Assembly: GCF_900108295.1 (NCBI RefSeq)
Contig: NZ_FNWK01000001.1
Coordinates: forward strand, 2,229,001 to 2,293,000
Source: Sphingopyxis sp. YR583
GTDB lineage: Bacteria; Pseudomonadota; Alphaproteobacteria; Sphingomonadales; Sphingomonadaceae
DNA length: 64,000 nucleotides
Direction: 5' to 3'
Positions within the stretch are counted from its first letter, which is position 1. Each line of letters begins with the position of its first letter. A program made the position numbers and the translations under genes. The notes below the pieces were generated by a model. It was not told where the DNA came from. It did no database searches and worked only from the letters and a program-made list of their open reading frames with translations. Positions 49,208 through 59,251 of the stretch are shown here, one piece after another.

Positions 49208-50176
49208 TTATTCAAGCACTACACCATTTTCCGCCTTCAGCGCCGGAGCGATCCAGGCGGACAGGATCAGTTGCGCCATATGATAGACGAGGATCGGAAC
49301 GAGCACCATGCCGGCGATGGCGGGCGGGAAAAGCGTCGCGGCGAGCGGGGCGCCGACCGCGATGCTCTTCTGTGCGCCTGAAAATAGAAGCGTGATGCGG
49401 TCGGGCCGCGCGAGCTTCAGCAGCCCGCCGACCGCCCAGGCGCCCCCGAAGGAGAGCGCGAGCAGTGCCGCGACGGCCACGAACACGATCGCGATCTCGC
49501 GCCCGTCGAGCAGGTTCCATATCCCCGCGACAACCGCGGCCGAGAAGGCGACATAGACCGCGAGCGCAATTGCCGTGCGATCCATGAACGTCGTAAGCCC
49601 GCGGTGCGCCAGCACCCACGGCCGCAGCCAGCGCTGGACTAGTTGTCCCGCGATGAAGGGTACAAGCAGGATCGAGACGATGCGGAGCACCGCTTCGCCA
49701 TGAATCTCGCCTTCGGCGCCCGCGAGCAGTGCGAACAGGATGGGCGACAGTGCGACCCCACTGAGGTTGAGCAACGCCGCCGCGACGACACTGGCCGCGA
49801 CATTGCCGCCCGCAAGGCTGCTCGCTGCCGTCGCCGACTGGACGGTCGAGGGCAGGATGCCGAGGAAGATGAAGCCGAGCGCGAGCGTTGCGGGGAGCAG
49901 GGGCGCGGTCGCAGCCTGCGCCGCAAGGCCGAGCAGCGCCATGAAGCCGAAGCAGAAGGCGAGCGCGCTGCCCTGCAGCTTCCAGTTGCGGATACCGTGA
50001 AGCACCTCGTCGCGCGGCAGGCGCACGCCGTTGAGGAAGAAGAGGAAAACGATTGCCGCGGTCGACAGTCCTGCCGCAATCGGCACCGCGGCGCCGCGTA
50101 CCGGAAGCAGGCTGGCGAGCAGGATCGTCGCGAACAGCACGGGGACGAAACGGTCGGGGAAGATGCGGGAGAACAT
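49208..50176 (-). CDS. bile acid:sodium symporter-like transporter
   Basis: 322 residues from ATG 50176, with nine to ten transmembrane helices (IAAGLSTAAIVFLFFLNGVR, LGFIFLGILPSTVQSATAAS, GVALSPILFALLAG, IVFVAVAALLALSFGGAWAV, AIAGMVLVPILVYHMAQLIL). The GILPSTVQSATAAS and FSGAQKSIAVGAPLA motifs are those of the SBF-like/YfeH branch, which includes uncharacterised organic-anion transporters. It shares a 64-bp divergent promoter region with the nucleosidase gene. Cargo is unknown. Confidence 0.87.
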   Translation of the reverse strand: MFSRIFPDRFVPVLFATILLASLLPVRGAAVPIAAGLSTAAIVFLFFLNGVRLPRDEVLHGIRNWKLQGSALAFCFGFMALLGLAAQAATAPLLPATLALGFIFLGILPSTVQSATAASSLAGGNVAASVVAAALLNLSGVALSPILFALLAGAEGEIHGEAVLRIVSILLVPFIAGQLVQRWLRPWVLAHRGLTTFMDRTAIALAVYVAFSAAVVAGIWNLLDGREIAIVFVAVAALLALSFGGAWAVGGLLKLARPDRITLLFSGAQKSIAVGAPLAATLFPPAIAGMVLVPILVYHMAQLILSAWIAPALKAENGVVLE

Positions 50177-50240
50177 TGATACGAGCGATGACGGCGCGGC
50201 GCGCGCTTGGCAAGGCCGCGCGAGACGATAGAGAGGCGCC

Positions 50241-50891
50241 ATGGCCCATATAATGATCCTCGCCGCGCTGCCCGAAGAGGCGGATGCGCTGTTCCCAGGC
50301 ACCGGCGAGCGCGTCGGCGGACTGTTCGCCGAACGGCGGTTGGCGGTCGCCGGGCACAGTCTCGCTATCGCGACCTGCGGGCTCGGCAAGGTCAACGCTG
50401 CGTTGTGTGCAGGAACGCTGGCAGGCGACGCCGATATTGTGCTGATGACGGGAACGTGCGGCTCGCTGGGCGCGGTGCCGGGCGCTTATTGGCTCGCCGA
50501 AGCGTTGCAGCATGATTATGGCGCCAATCAGCCGGGCCTCTTTCACCGTTACCGGGCGGGGGAATGGCCGATCGGGGCAGCAGGAGAGGCGCATTTTTCG
50601 GCGATGACTGATCCCGGGCTTGGCCTACCGCACGCGCGGATCGCGAGCGGTGACAGCTTCGTTGCCTGTCCCGATGCAGCTGCCGATCTCGCCAGTCTCG
50701 GCGCGACTTTGGTCGATATGGAGGTCGGTGCGGTTGCGCAGGTCGCAGCGCGGCTCGGCAAGCCTTGGGCCGCGATCAAGGCCGTGACCGACGAGGCGAA
50801 CAACGACAGCGCCGGCGACTTTCACGCCAATCTCGTCCGCGCGGCGAACGTCGCGGCGCGTGAGGTTGAACGGCTGGTCGAGATGATCTGA
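50241..50891 (+). CDS. MTA/SAH-type nucleosidase (phosphorylase superfamily)
   Basis: 216 residues. The N-terminal MILAALPEEADAL carries the catalytic-type Glu. TGTCGSLGAVPG matches the phosphate/ribose loop, SGDSFVA is present, MEVGAVAQVA holds the ribose-binding Met-Glu, and VTDEAN supplies the catalytic Asp. These match 5'-methylthioadenosine/S-adenosylhomocysteine nucleosidases, which free adenine in the methionine cycle. It is shorter than E. coli MTAN (232 aa) but complete. Adenosylhomocysteine versus other purine nucleosides cannot be settled by eye. Confidence 0.85.
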   Translation: MAHIMILAALPEEADALFPGTGERVGGLFAERRLAVAGHSLAIATCGLGKVNAALCAGTLAGDADIVLMTGTCGSLGAVPGAYWLAEALQHDYGANQPGLFHRYRAGEWPIGAAGEAHFSAMTDPGLGLPHARIASGDSFVACPDAAADLASLGATLVDMEVGAVAQVAARLGKPWAAIKAVTDEANNDSAGDFHANLVRAANVAAREVERLVEMI

Positions 50892-50955
50892 CCCGTTCCG
50901 TGCGCACGGCGCTTGTGATAGGCTGGCGCGGCAACGACCGAGGGAGAGACTCGCG

Positions 50956-51876
50956 ATGCGGTACCGGTCTTCATTCGCCATGCTCGCCGCCTGTGCGGCT
51001 TTTGTTGCGCCGATTGCTCTCGCGGCGGGTGGCGGCGGCGGCGGAACCAGCGCGCCGCCAAGCCAGAGCAGCTATGACCCGACGATTGATTATCAGAAGG
51101 GCGCCGACGCGTACGCTTCAGGCAAATATGACGAAGCGGCAAAAGCTTTCAAAAAGGTCGTATCGGCGGTGCCGAAGAATCCCCAGGCCAATTATCTGCT
51201 TGGCGCGAGCTACATGGCACAGGGCGACTTTTCGCGCGCGGTGAAGCCGCTCGAAACCGCGCTGCGCTATGACGAAAAGATGGTTGATGCGCGGCGCGAC
51301 CTCGGCATCGCACAGGCAAAGCTGGGCAAGGCCGAAAAGGCCGACGAGCAGCTCGGCGCGCTGAAGGCAATGCAGGAAGGCTGCGCGGGGACGTGCGCCG
51401 ATTCGGCGAAGCTCACCGACGCGATCGCGAAACTGGAGGCCGCCGTGGCCGCGGGGCCGCAGGCGCAAAGTGCAGTCGAGCCCGAGGTGCGGCTGGTATC
51501 GGCCGAAACGCTCGATGCGACTTATGTTGCGGCGGTGAGCCTGATCAACGAGCATCGTTATGAAGCGGCGATTGCCAAGCTCGACGCGGCGCTGTGGGCG
51601 GCGGGCCCGCACCCCGATGTGCTGACCTATCTGGGTTTCGCGAACCGCAAGCTCAAGCGTTACGATGCGGCAGAGACCTATTATCGCGAGGCGCTCGCCA
51701 TCGCCCCGTCGCATCGCGGCGCGCTCGAATATTATGGCGAGTTGAAGCTCGAACGGGGCGATGTCGCGGGGGCGAAGCTGCATCTCGCCAAGCTTGAAGA
51801 TATCTGCGGGTTCGGCTGCCACGAGGTCGACGAGCTCAAGCGCTGGATCGCGGAGGGGCGGTCATCCGTCAGCTGA
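50956..51876 (+). CDS. exported tetratricopeptide-repeat protein
   Basis: 306 residues. A signal peptide (to about ALAAG) is followed by a Gly-rich stretch and at least five TPR motifs (GADAYASGKYDEAAKAFKKV, LLGASYMAQGDFSRAVKPLE, LGIAQAKLGKAEKADEQLGA, SLINEHRYEAAIAKLDAAL, FANRKLKRYDAAETYYREAL). It acts as a periplasmic protein-protein scaffold. The cytochrome gene begins inside its end, so three genes (TPR, cytochrome c, M15 peptidase) form an overlapping set. Confidence 0.87.
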   Translation: MRYRSSFAMLAACAAFVAPIALAAGGGGGGTSAPPSQSSYDPTIDYQKGADAYASGKYDEAAKAFKKVVSAVPKNPQANYLLGASYMAQGDFSRAVKPLETALRYDEKMVDARRDLGIAQAKLGKAEKADEQLGALKAMQEGCAGTCADSAKLTDAIAKLEAAVAAGPQAQSAVEPEVRLVSAETLDATYVAAVSLINEHRYEAAIAKLDAALWAAGPHPDVLTYLGFANRKLKRYDAAETYYREALAIAPSHRGALEYYGELKLERGDVAGAKLHLAKLEDICGFGCHEVDELKRWIAEGRSSVS

Positions 51877-52751
51877 TCGCGCTCGCCGCGCTGGTCCTTT
51901 GCCTCGGTGCGACGCGCGCCGATCCGCCGCCGGCGTTCGAGCAATTGCGCTGGACCGAACCCGGCGCGGAATATGCGCTGTTGTCGAAACAGCCATCGGC
52001 CTGTCTTGCGGGCGAAGGGCCGCACGTTCGCAGCGGCCGTGCGCTGTTCGGCGCGCCGACGCTGCTCGGTGGGCAGGCCGCGAAGGCGGGGCTGAGCTGT
52101 GCGAGCTGCCACATCAACGGCCGCGGCAATCCCCACTTCCTGCTTTTCGGCGTGTCGGCCGCCCCCGGGACCGCCGACGTCACGAACAGCTTCTTCAGCG
52201 CGGCGCGGGGTAATGGTCGCTTCGATCCGGTCGCAATCCCCGATCTCGCGATGCCCGGCAAGGTGTCGCGCGATGCGAAGGCTGGCGCGCTCGAACCCTT
52301 CATCCGCAATCTGATCGTCGAGGAATTCGGCGGTGAGGAGCCAACCCCGGCCATGCTCGGCGCCCTAGCGGCCTATGTTCGTGCGATCGGACAATGTAGC
52401 CCCGACACGCTGATGGGGCGGGGCGTGGGCGACCAGTTGCGCGCCATCGACGACGGAATGACAAGTGCGGTCCTGATGTTCGAACGCGGCGACCATGCGG
52501 GCGTCCTCCTGTCGATCGCTGCGATGCGGCACCAGCTGGGCCTGATCGCCGAGCGATATCCGGGGAACCGTCGCGAACTGCTGTCGGCCTCACGCGCGTT
52601 GCAGGCGCTGGGCGACGGCAACCGAGGCTTGCCCGCGCTGCAGCGCTGGAAGCATGGCTTCGACAGGGGACTGGCGCAGAAGCTGCGCCGCGGCGAGGGC
52701 CGGTCGCTGTATGATGCAGCGCAACTTCGCAACGCGCTGGCGCGGGAATGA
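51864..52751 (+). CDS. exported c-type cytochrome-like protein, unusual start
   Basis: About 295 residues. The single haem motif CASCH lies near residue 77 (SCASCHINGRGNP). The N-terminus after codon 51864 is a clear signal peptide (LIALAALVLCLGATRA), yet no ATG, GTG or TTG lies ahead of it in frame. The good ribosome site GGAGGGG (51852-51858) precedes GTC-ATC, so an ATC or other non-canonical start is likely; TTG 51945 would delete the signal peptide and is rejected. The following domain, with GDHAGVLLSIAAMRHQLGLI, is not recognised. It overlaps the TPR stop by 13 bases and the M15 start by 4. Confidence 0.7.
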   Translation: MRQLIALAALVLCLGATRADPPPAFEQLRWTEPGAEYALLSKQPSACLAGEGPHVRSGRALFGAPTLLGGQAAKAGLSCASCHINGRGNPHFLLFGVSAAPGTADVTNSFFSAARGNGRFDPVAIPDLAMPGKVSRDAKAGALEPFIRNLIVEEFGGEEPTPAMLGALAAYVRAIGQCSPDTLMGRGVGDQLRAIDDGMTSAVLMFERGDHAGVLLSIAAMRHQLGLIAERYPGNRRELLSASRALQALGDGNRGLPALQRWKHGFDRGLAQKLRRGEGRSLYDAAQLRNALARE

Positions 52752-53359
52752 AACACTGGCTGGTGGTCGGTTTGGTAGCGCTCGTGCTGACCTTCCTGCT
52801 GGCGACGCCGATCCGCCATAGTTTCCGTATGGCCGACGGCGATCTGTTCGCTGGTTGGCGGGCAGGCAAGGCGAAGCACGATGTGAACGCGATCGAGGCT
52901 TATCTTGCCCGCGAAGGCGTTGGCGAGGTGCTGCCGCTCGGCGATATATTGCGGAGCGATGCGCGCTGGCGCCGTTGCCCGAACGCGCAGCCTTTTGCGG
53001 TTCCGCCGCGGTCGACCTGGCCCGCGATGGTGCCGACGCTGCGTTATATCCGCGATGAAGTGGTTCCGGCGGTCGGTCCGGTGCGCGTGGTCTCGGGCTA
53101 TCGAGATCCGGTTGCAAATCGCTGTTTCAAGGGTGCGAAGGCGAGCCGTCACCTGCATTTTGCCGCGCTCGACCTGGTGCCGCAGCGGCCTTTGACGCGA
53201 GAGGATCTGATCTCGGCGCTTTGCCCGCTTCATGCACGGAACGGCGCGCGTTTCGCCGTCGGGCTCGGTATCTATAAGATCACGCGCTTCCACATCGATA
53301 CGGCGGGATATCGCCGCTGGGGCGCCGACTATCGGGGTTCGACCTCGCCCTGCGCCTGA
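52748..53359 (+). CDS. M15-type D,D-/L,D-carboxypeptidase-like exported protein
   Basis: 203 residues with an uncleaved-looking N-terminal hydrophobic segment (WLVVGLVALVLTFLLATPI). The C-terminal half carries the M15A pattern: SGYRDPVANRCF, then HLHFAALDLV with the zinc His and Asp, and RFHID for the last His. Similar proteins (VanY/DUF882-like) trim peptidoglycan stem peptides in the periplasm. Its ATG overlaps the cytochrome stop, linking it to the TPR-cytochrome pair. Why a haem protein and a murein hydrolase are coupled is unclear. Confidence 0.85.
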   Translation: MKHWLVVGLVALVLTFLLATPIRHSFRMADGDLFAGWRAGKAKHDVNAIEAYLAREGVGEVLPLGDILRSDARWRRCPNAQPFAVPPRSTWPAMVPTLRYIRDEVVPAVGPVRVVSGYRDPVANRCFKGAKASRHLHFAALDLVPQRPLTREDLISALCPLHARNGARFAVGLGIYKITRFHIDTAGYRRWGADYRGSTSPCA

Positions 53360-53467
53360 CGCTTCGCGCTATCGGCAATCATGTTGCGCCGCAGCACCAC
53401 TTCTGTTAGGGGCGCGGCGTTTCGCGGCGCTCTGCGCGCTGCCCCCTTCCATCAAGGCTCTTTCCGC

Positions 53468-55300
53468 ATGTCTTTGCGCAATATTGCGATTATCGCACAC
53501 GTCGACCATGGCAAGACGACCCTCGTCGACCAGCTGTTCCGCCAGTCGGGCACCTTCCGCGACAACCAGCGCGTTGAAGAGCGCGCCATGGATTCCAATG
53601 ACTTGGAAAAGGAACGCGGGATCACCATCCTTGCGAAGTGCACCTCGGTCGAATGGGGCGAAGGCGCCGACCAGACGCGCATCAACATCGTCGACACCCC
53701 CGGCCACGCCGATTTCGGCGGCGAGGTCGAGCGCATCCTCAGCATGGTCGACGGCGTCATCCTGCTCGTCGACGCGGCCGAAGGCCCGATGCCGCAGACC
53801 AAGTTCGTCACCGGCAAGGCGCTGGCGCTCGGCCTGAAGCCGATCGTCGTCGTCAACAAGATCGACCGCAGCGACGCGCGCGCCGCCGAAGTGCTCGACG
53901 AAGTGTTCGAACTCTTCCTCGCGCTCGAAGCCAATGACGAACAGCTCGACTTCCCGATCCTCTACGCCTCGGGCCGCGGCGGCTATGCCTCGGAAAGCCC
54001 CGAAGCGCGCGAAGGCACACTCGAGCCGCTGTTCAAGACGATCGTCAGCCATGTGCCCGAGCCGGGCCTGCCCGTTGACGCGCCCTTCACCTTCCTCGCG
54101 ACGCTGCTCGACCGCGATAACTTCATTGGCCGCATCCTGACCGGCCGCGTCCAGTCGGGCACGGTCAAGGTCAACCAGCCGATCCACGCGCTCGACATGG
54201 ACGGCAAGGTGATCGAAGTCGGCCGCGCGTCGAAGCTGCTGGCGTTCCGCGGGCTCGACCGCGTTCCCGTCGAGGAAGCGAAAGCGGGCGACATCGTCGC
54301 GATCGCGGGCCTGACCCAGGCGACCGTCGCGAACACGATCGCCGACACCGGCGTGAGCGAACCGATCGCCGCGCAGCCGATCGACCCGCCGACGCTGTCG
54401 ATGCGCTTTGCCGTGAACGACAGCCCGATGGCGGGCCGCGAAGGCAGCAAGGTCACGAGCCGCATGATCCGCGACCGCCTGCTCCGCGAAGCCGAAACCA
54501 ACGTTGCTATCCGCATCACCGAAAGCGCCGACAAGGACAGCTTCGACGTCGCGGGCCGCGGCGAGCTTCAGCTCGGCGTGCTCATCGAAACGATGCGCCG
54601 CGAAGGCTTCGAGCTCGGCATCAGCCGCCCGAAAGTGCTGTTCGGCGAAGACGAAGCCGGCAAGCGCACCGAGCCTTATGAAACCGTCGTCATCGACGTC
54701 GACGACGAACATAGCGGCACGGTCGTCGAGAAGATGCAGATCCGCAAGGCCGACCTCACCGACATGCGTCCGTCGGGCGGTGGCAAGACGCGCATCACCT
54801 TCTCGGGCCCGTCGCGCGGCCTGATCGGCTATCATGGCGAATTCCTGTCCGACACGCGCGGCACCGGGATCATGAACCGCCTGTTCGAAAAGTACGGCCC
54901 GCACAAGGGCCCGATCGAAGGCCGCAAGAATGGCGTCCTCATCTCGAACGGCAATGGCGAAGCGGTTGCCTACGCCCTTGGCCCGCTCGAAGAGCGCGGC
55001 ATCCTGTTCGTCTCGCCCGGCGAAGCGCTCTATGAGGGCATGATCATCGGCGAGAATGCGAAGCCCGACGACCTCGAGGTCAACCCGATGAAGTCGAAGC
55101 AGCTCACGAACTTCCGTTCGACGGGCAAGGACGACGCGATCCGTCTGACCCCGCCGAAGCGCATGACGCTGGAGCAGGCGATCGCCTATATCGACGACGA
55201 CGAGATGGTCGAAGTGACCCCGAAGAATATCCGCATCCGCAAGGCGCTGCTCGATCCGCACGAGCGCAAGAAAGCGTCGCGCAAGAAGGAAGCGGCCTAA
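53468..55300 (+). CDS. typA: ribosome-associated GTPase TypA/BipA
   Basis: 610 residues, the standard length. The translational-GTPase domain is at the N-terminus: G1 AHVDHGKT (10-17), [17 protein letters not shown]. Then follow domain II, EF-G-like domains III and V ([28 protein letters not shown]) and the TypA-specific C-terminal part ending in basic [13 protein letters not shown]. It binds 70S ribosomes and helps growth at low temperature and under stress. It is chromosomal, single-gene, and ends at one of the best terminators in the window. Confidence 0.97.
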   Translation: MSLRNIAIIAHVDHGKTTLVDQLFRQSGTFRDNQRVEERAMDSNDLEKERGITILAKCTSVEWGEGADQTRINIVDTPGHADFGGEVERILSMVDGVILLVDAAEGPMPQTKFVTGKALALGLKPIVVVNKIDRSDARAAEVLDEVFELFLALEANDEQLDFPILYASGRGGYASESPEAREGTLEPLFKTIVSHVPEPGLPVDAPFTFLATLLDRDNFIGRILTGRVQSGTVKVNQPIHALDMDGKVIEVGRASKLLAFRGLDRVPVEEAKAGDIVAIAGLTQATVANTIADTGVSEPIAAQPIDPPTLSMRFAVNDSPMAGREGSKVTSRMIRDRLLREAETNVAIRITESADKDSFDVAGRGELQLGVLIETMRREGFELGISRPKVLFGEDEAGKRTEPYETVVIDVDDEHSGTVVEKMQIRKADLTDMRPSGGGKTRITFSGPSRGLIGYHGEFLSDTRGTGIMNRLFEKYGPHKGPIEGRKNGVLISNGNGEAVAYALGPLEERGILFVSPGEALYEGMIIGENAKPDDLEVNPMKSKQLTNFRSTGKDDAIRLTPPKRMTLEQAIAYIDDDEMVEVTPKNIRIRKALLDPHERKKASRKKEAA

Positions 55301-55307
55301 AGATCAG

Positions 55308-55342
55308 GGGGACGGTCTGCGATGACCGTCCCCTTTTCTTTT
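55308..55342 (+). terminator. intrinsic terminator after typA
   Basis: Perfect 10-bp stem GGGGACGGTC/GACCGTCCCC with TGCGAT loop is followed by TTTTCTTTT. Confidence 0.95.
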
Positions 55343-55386
55343 CGAACAGCGTTCCCCCCGGCGGGCTTGCGCATTACAGGCGTCCG

Positions 55387-57003
55387 ATGCTTCGCCTGAC
55401 CGAACTCACATTGTCGCTGCACCATGCGGACGAGGAATTGCCCGCCGCGATCTGCAAGCGGCTGCGGATCAGCCCGCGCGAGCTGATCCGCTACGTCGTC
55501 GCGCGCCGCGCGAAAGATGCGCGCGACAAGACGAACATCAAGCTGATCTATTCGGTCGACGTCAATTTGAAGGACGAGGGCGCGGTGCTCGCGCGCTTCC
55601 GCAAGGACCGCAACGTCCAGCAGACGCCGAACACCGCGTATAAATTCATCACGCAGGCGCCGAAGGGGATCAAGCGGCCGGTCGTCGTCGGCGCGGGGCC
55701 GTGCGGGCTGTTCGTCGGGCTGATCCTCGCCCAGATGGGGTTCCGCCCGATCATCCTCGACCGCGGCAAGGTCGTGCGCGAACGCACCAAGGACACATGG
55801 GATTTGTGGCGGCGCAGCGTGCTCCACCCCGAATCGAACGTCCAGTTCGGCGAGGGCGGCGCGGGCACCTTCTCCGACGGCAAACTCTACAGCCGGATCA
55901 AGGACCCGCGGCACCTCGACCGCAAGGTGCTGACCGAGTTCGTCAAGGCGGGCGCGCCGCCCGAAATATTGACCGAGGCGCACCCGCATATCGGCACCTT
56001 CCGGCTGGTGACGATGGTCGAAAGCCTGCGCGAGACGATCGAGGGGCTGGGCGGCGAATATCGCTGGCAGCACAAGGTCGACGGGCTCGATATCGCCGGT
56101 GACGGCGCCGGTGCGCGCCGCGTCCAGGGGCTGCACCTGAGCAATGGCGAGTATCTGGAGGCCGACCGCGTCGTGCTCGCGGTCGGGCATAGCGCGCGCG
56201 ACACTTTCGCGATGCTCCACGCGGCCGGAGTCCATGTCGAGGCGAAGCCCTTTTCGATCGGCGTCCGCATCGAGCATCCGCAATCGTGGATCGATACCTC
56301 GCGCTTTGGCGCCGATGCGGGCAACCCGATCCTCGGCGCCGCCGAATATCATATCTCGCACCACTGCAAGAATGGCCGCACCGTCTACAGCTTCTGCATG
56401 TGCCCCGGCGGCACCGTCGTCGCCGCGACGTCCGAGGAGGGGCGCGTCGCGACCAACGGCATGAGCCAATATTCGCGCAACGAACGCAACGCCAATTCGG
56501 GCTTCGTCGTCGCGATCGACCCCGCGCGCGACTATCCCGGCGACCCGCTCGCCGGCATCGCGTTCCAGCGGCACTGGGAATCGCTCGCCTTCGTCGCGGG
56601 CGGATCGAACTATAAGGCGCCCGCGCAGCGCGTCGGCGACTTCCTGAAGGGGCGTCCGTCGACCGCGCTCGGCAGCGTCGTCCCCTCCTATCGCCCCGGA
56701 GTCACGCCGACCGACCTTGCAGGGTGCCTGCCCGATTTCGCGGTCGAGGCGATGCGCGAGGCGATCCCGGTGTTCGGGCGCCAGATCGCGGGGTACGACC
56801 ATCCCGACGTCGTGATGACGGGGGTCGAGACGCGCACCTCGTCGCCGGTGCGCTTTACCCGCGGCGAGGATTTTCAGAGCCTGAACACCGCCGGGCTGTT
56901 CCCCGCGGGCGAGGGTGCGGGCTATGCTGGCGGCATCTTGTCGGCGGCGGTCGACGGCATCAAGGTCGCCGAGGCGGTCGCCCGAAGTCTGATGCGAGCC
57001 TGA
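55387..57003 (+). CDS. uncharacterised FAD-dependent dehydrogenase (COG2509-like)
   Basis: 538 residues. An N-terminal domain of about 90 residues ([34 protein letters not shown]) precedes the dinucleotide motif [21 protein letters not shown]. Conserved [29 protein letters not shown] and the C-terminal [18 protein letters not shown] and [20 protein letters not shown] follow. The family is conserved in bacteria without an assigned reaction. It is 84 bp after typA and 4 bp before the pseudouridine synthase gene; the latter two may be coexpressed. Confidence 0.92.
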   Translation: MLRLTELTLSLHHADEELPAAICKRLRISPRELIRYVVARRAKDARDKTNIKLIYSVDVNLKDEGAVLARFRKDRNVQQTPNTAYKFITQAPKGIKRPVVVGAGPCGLFVGLILAQMGFRPIILDRGKVVRERTKDTWDLWRRSVLHPESNVQFGEGGAGTFSDGKLYSRIKDPRHLDRKVLTEFVKAGAPPEILTEAHPHIGTFRLVTMVESLRETIEGLGGEYRWQHKVDGLDIAGDGAGARRVQGLHLSNGEYLEADRVVLAVGHSARDTFAMLHAAGVHVEAKPFSIGVRIEHPQSWIDTSRFGADAGNPILGAAEYHISHHCKNGRTVYSFCMCPGGTVVAATSEEGRVATNGMSQYSRNERNANSGFVVAIDPARDYPGDPLAGIAFQRHWESLAFVAGGSNYKAPAQRVGDFLKGRPSTALGSVVPSYRPGVTPTDLAGCLPDFAVEAMREAIPVFGRQIAGYDHPDVVMTGVETRTSSPVRFTRGEDFQSLNTAGLFPAGEGAGYAGGILSAAVDGIKVAEAVARSLMRA

Positions 57004-57007
57004 TGCC

Positions 57008-57562
57008 ATGACGACGATCCTGTTCAACAAGCCGTGGGGCGTGCTGTCGCAATTCACCGACAAGAGCATGACCGCAAGCGCGGATGGCCCGCGCGCGACG
57101 CTGTCCGACTATATCGACGTCCCCGGCGTCTATCCGGCGGGGCGGCTCGATCGGGATAGCGAGGGCCTGCTGATCCTGACCGACGACGGCGCGCTGCAGG
57201 CGCGGATTTCGTCGCCGAAGCACAAGACCCCCAAAACCTATCTGGCGCAGGTCGAGGGCGAGCCCGACGAAGCCGCGCTGGAGGCGCTGCGCCGCGGCGT
57301 CACGCTGAACGACGGCCCGACGCGCCCCGCGACCGTGTGCCTAATCGACCCCCCGACGCTGTGGGACCGCGAGCCGCCGGTGCGATACCGCAAGAGCGTG
57401 CCCGATAGATGGATCGAACTGACGATCACCGAAGGCCGCAACCGCCAGGTCCGCCGCATGACCGCCGCGGTCGGCTATCCGACGCTGCGGCTGGTCCGCT
57501 GGCGGATCGGGGGGTGGGAGATTGGGGAACTGGGGTTGGGGGAATGGCGAGAGGTTGGGTGA
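57008..57562 (+). CDS. rluE: RluE/RsuA-type 23S rRNA pseudouridine synthase
   Basis: 184 residues. The start follows the FAD gene by 4 bp. The [10 protein letters not shown] motif, catalytic Asp48 in [20 protein letters not shown] and [14 protein letters not shown] define the RsuA/RluB/E/F family. It lacks the N-terminal S4 domain, as RluE does, and modifies a single uridine in 23S rRNA (U2457 in E. coli). It converges on the DGQHR gene, with a perfect hairpin between the stops. Confidence 0.93.
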   Translation: MTTILFNKPWGVLSQFTDKSMTASADGPRATLSDYIDVPGVYPAGRLDRDSEGLLILTDDGALQARISSPKHKTPKTYLAQVEGEPDEAALEALRRGVTLNDGPTRPATVCLIDPPTLWDREPPVRYRKSVPDRWIELTITEGRNRQVRRMTAAVGYPTLRLVRWRIGGWEIGELGLGEWREVG

Positions 57563-57613
57563 GGGCTGCGAACCTATATACCGGCCAACCTAGTTACAGA
57601 GTAGCCAGGCAAC

Positions 57614-57643
57614 GGCCCCGCCAATGCGTAAATTGACGGGGCC
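57614..57643. terminator. hairpin between rluE and the DndB-like gene
   Basis: Perfect 7-bp arms GGCCCCG (57614-57620) and CGGGGCC (57637-57643) with a 16-base loop lie between convergent stops. A T-rich tract follows on the plus side (CTTTATTATT). Confidence 0.6.
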
Positions 57644-57653
57644 CGGAGCTTTA

Positions 57654-59123
57654 TTATTCCGCCGCTGCGATTACCTCTCGGCGGCTCGGCAGTTTGAGCG
57701 ACCAACGGATCATATCGGCCAGAATCGGGAAGATGTCGTTGTGCTTTGCGCCGAAGCGCATGTATTCGCCCTGCATCGACCCAATATCGCGATTGCCTCC
57801 GGTTTCTTCTGGCAGATAAGCCGCAAGGCCGGTCAAATCGGCATCGAGGCGTTCGCCATCCGTAAGGCCGTAATAATTCCACATCGGATTGCTATGTGAA
57901 AAGTCGATTTCAGGAATCCCGGCCAGCAATTTCTGATAGAGTTCATCTGCATTGTCGGGTTTGCGATTGCTGAAGTTCAAATCGTAGGCGAGCTTCGCCA
58001 GCGCCTTCAAAACAACCGGTTGAGCAGCGACGGTTTTTTCCTTCGCGCGATTAGACGCGAAGTTAGGAATTTCGACGATCCGGCTCCACAATTCCATGAT
58101 CGGAGCTTCGCGCGGTTCAACAACAGCTGGCGTCGCACCTGCGATGTTGCCCTTATTCAAAAAGGCGATCGCGTTCACGCCGACGAGGTCTTTCAGCACC
58201 AGCGCGCCCGTGTCGTCCGCCCAATCTTTTGCCTCAGCTTCGGTGACAGCAATACCAAGATCAGCAGCTAGATTGCGTTTGATGAAGTGCGTAATCGGAT
58301 TCGATCCGTCAAACTGGAATGCCAACGATGCATCGACCTTCTTTCCCAGCCGATTGAGATCGTGGAAAAGCTGCCTTTCCTGCTCGATGTTCAGGCCAAG
58401 GTGAACTTCCACGGTAAGCGTGGCGTACGCACGTGCTGCCTCGTAGGCCTCATTCCAGACGAGCATCTCCTCTTCCGTGACCACGCGGCCCTTCTCGGCA
58501 AAAAGAACGGCGCCCTTGCCAGGGTACTTTCCGATCTGACGAACCTGGTCGAGAAACGTCATGGTCATGTCAGCGGCGTGGCGGCGATGCTGGCCATCAA
58601 CAACCCAGAGGATGTGACGCTCGGAAATAAATACTCGAAACGCTGCCGTCTCTCCACTTGTGGTTTCCAGCCGGAAGCCCCGGATTCCGCCGGTTCCATT
58701 GCCGCCGGGGGGAATGTCCCGGATATTGCAGACGAGCGGCTGGAGCGAAAAATAGGGCTGTTCGCCAAGTTGGCGCAGCACCGTATTAAAGGCTTCCGGA
58801 ACCGGCTTTCCTGCTGCTTCGCGACGCAGTCTTGCGGCTGAAACCAGGCCCTTCGTCATGTAGATCGCGAGCTTTTTGGCATGGTTCTCGTCAAGCTGAC
58901 GCTGCGCAACGGGTCCGGCTTCGCGGTTGTTCGCGACGTCCGAAATGTCTGCAAATTTGCGGAACGGAACCGACATGGTGAAAACGCGATGGCCAAGATT
59001 ATGTCCAATGAAAACATTGAACGGCGTCTCGTTGATGTCGCCGGAATCCGACAGGGCATCAAGGGTGTCTAGGCTTTGGAGGCCACGAATGGGGGTAGGA
59101 AGATCGTCAACTTTGGGGTACAC
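57654..59123 (-). CDS. DGQHR-domain protein, DndB-like, solitary
   Basis: 489 residues. The signature DGQHR (Asp176, VVDGQHRRHAADM) is followed by EVHLGLNIEQERQLFHDLN and FQFDGSNPITHFIKRNL, typical of DndB/DGQHR proteins. In the Dnd phosphorothioation system DndB is the autoregulator beside dndCDE; no other dnd gene occurs here. The gene is visibly AT-richer than both neighbours and has a large palindrome in front of it, both signs of recent acquisition. Possible roles are an orphan regulator, part of a stand-alone defence gene, or a remnant. Start ATG 59123 has GGAG about 8 bases upstream. Confidence 0.82.
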   Translation of the reverse strand: MYPKVDDLPTPIRGLQSLDTLDALSDSGDINETPFNVFIGHNLGHRVFTMSVPFRKFADISDVANNREAGPVAQRQLDENHAKKLAIYMTKGLVSAARLRREAAGKPVPEAFNTVLRQLGEQPYFSLQPLVCNIRDIPPGGNGTGGIRGFRLETTSGETAAFRVFISERHILWVVDGQHRRHAADMTMTFLDQVRQIGKYPGKGAVLFAEKGRVVTEEEMLVWNEAYEAARAYATLTVEVHLGLNIEQERQLFHDLNRLGKKVDASLAFQFDGSNPITHFIKRNLAADLGIAVTEAEAKDWADDTGALVLKDLVGVNAIAFLNKGNIAGATPAVVEPREAPIMELWSRIVEIPNFASNRAKEKTVAAQPVVLKALAKLAYDLNFSNRKPDNADELYQKLLAGIPEIDFSHSNPMWNYYGLTDGERLDADLTGLAAYLPEETGGNRDIGSMQGEYMRFGAKHNDIFPILADMIRWSLKLPSRREVIAAAE

Positions 59124-59195
59124 AATAATTCTCCTTCATAGCTCACCTGTCGGGCGGATCATTTTGCGGTGGTCGCCCCAGGTGTGAGGGATAAA

Positions 59196-59251
59196 TACCC
59201 CAGGGACATTATTTGTCAACGAAACATTTGCCAAATATCATCCCTGGGGTA
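59196..59251. promoter_or_regulatory. 56-bp interrupted palindrome upstream of the DndB-like gene
   Basis: Outer arms TACCCCAGGGA (59196-59206) and TCCCTGGGGTA (59241-59251) are perfect inverted repeats. Inner arms (ATTTGTCAA and TTGCCAAAT) extend the symmetry, with 20 of 28 positions paired. It lies 73-128 bp before the DndB-like start, a likely operator or promoter region, or a recognition site of the protein itself. Confidence 0.65.
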
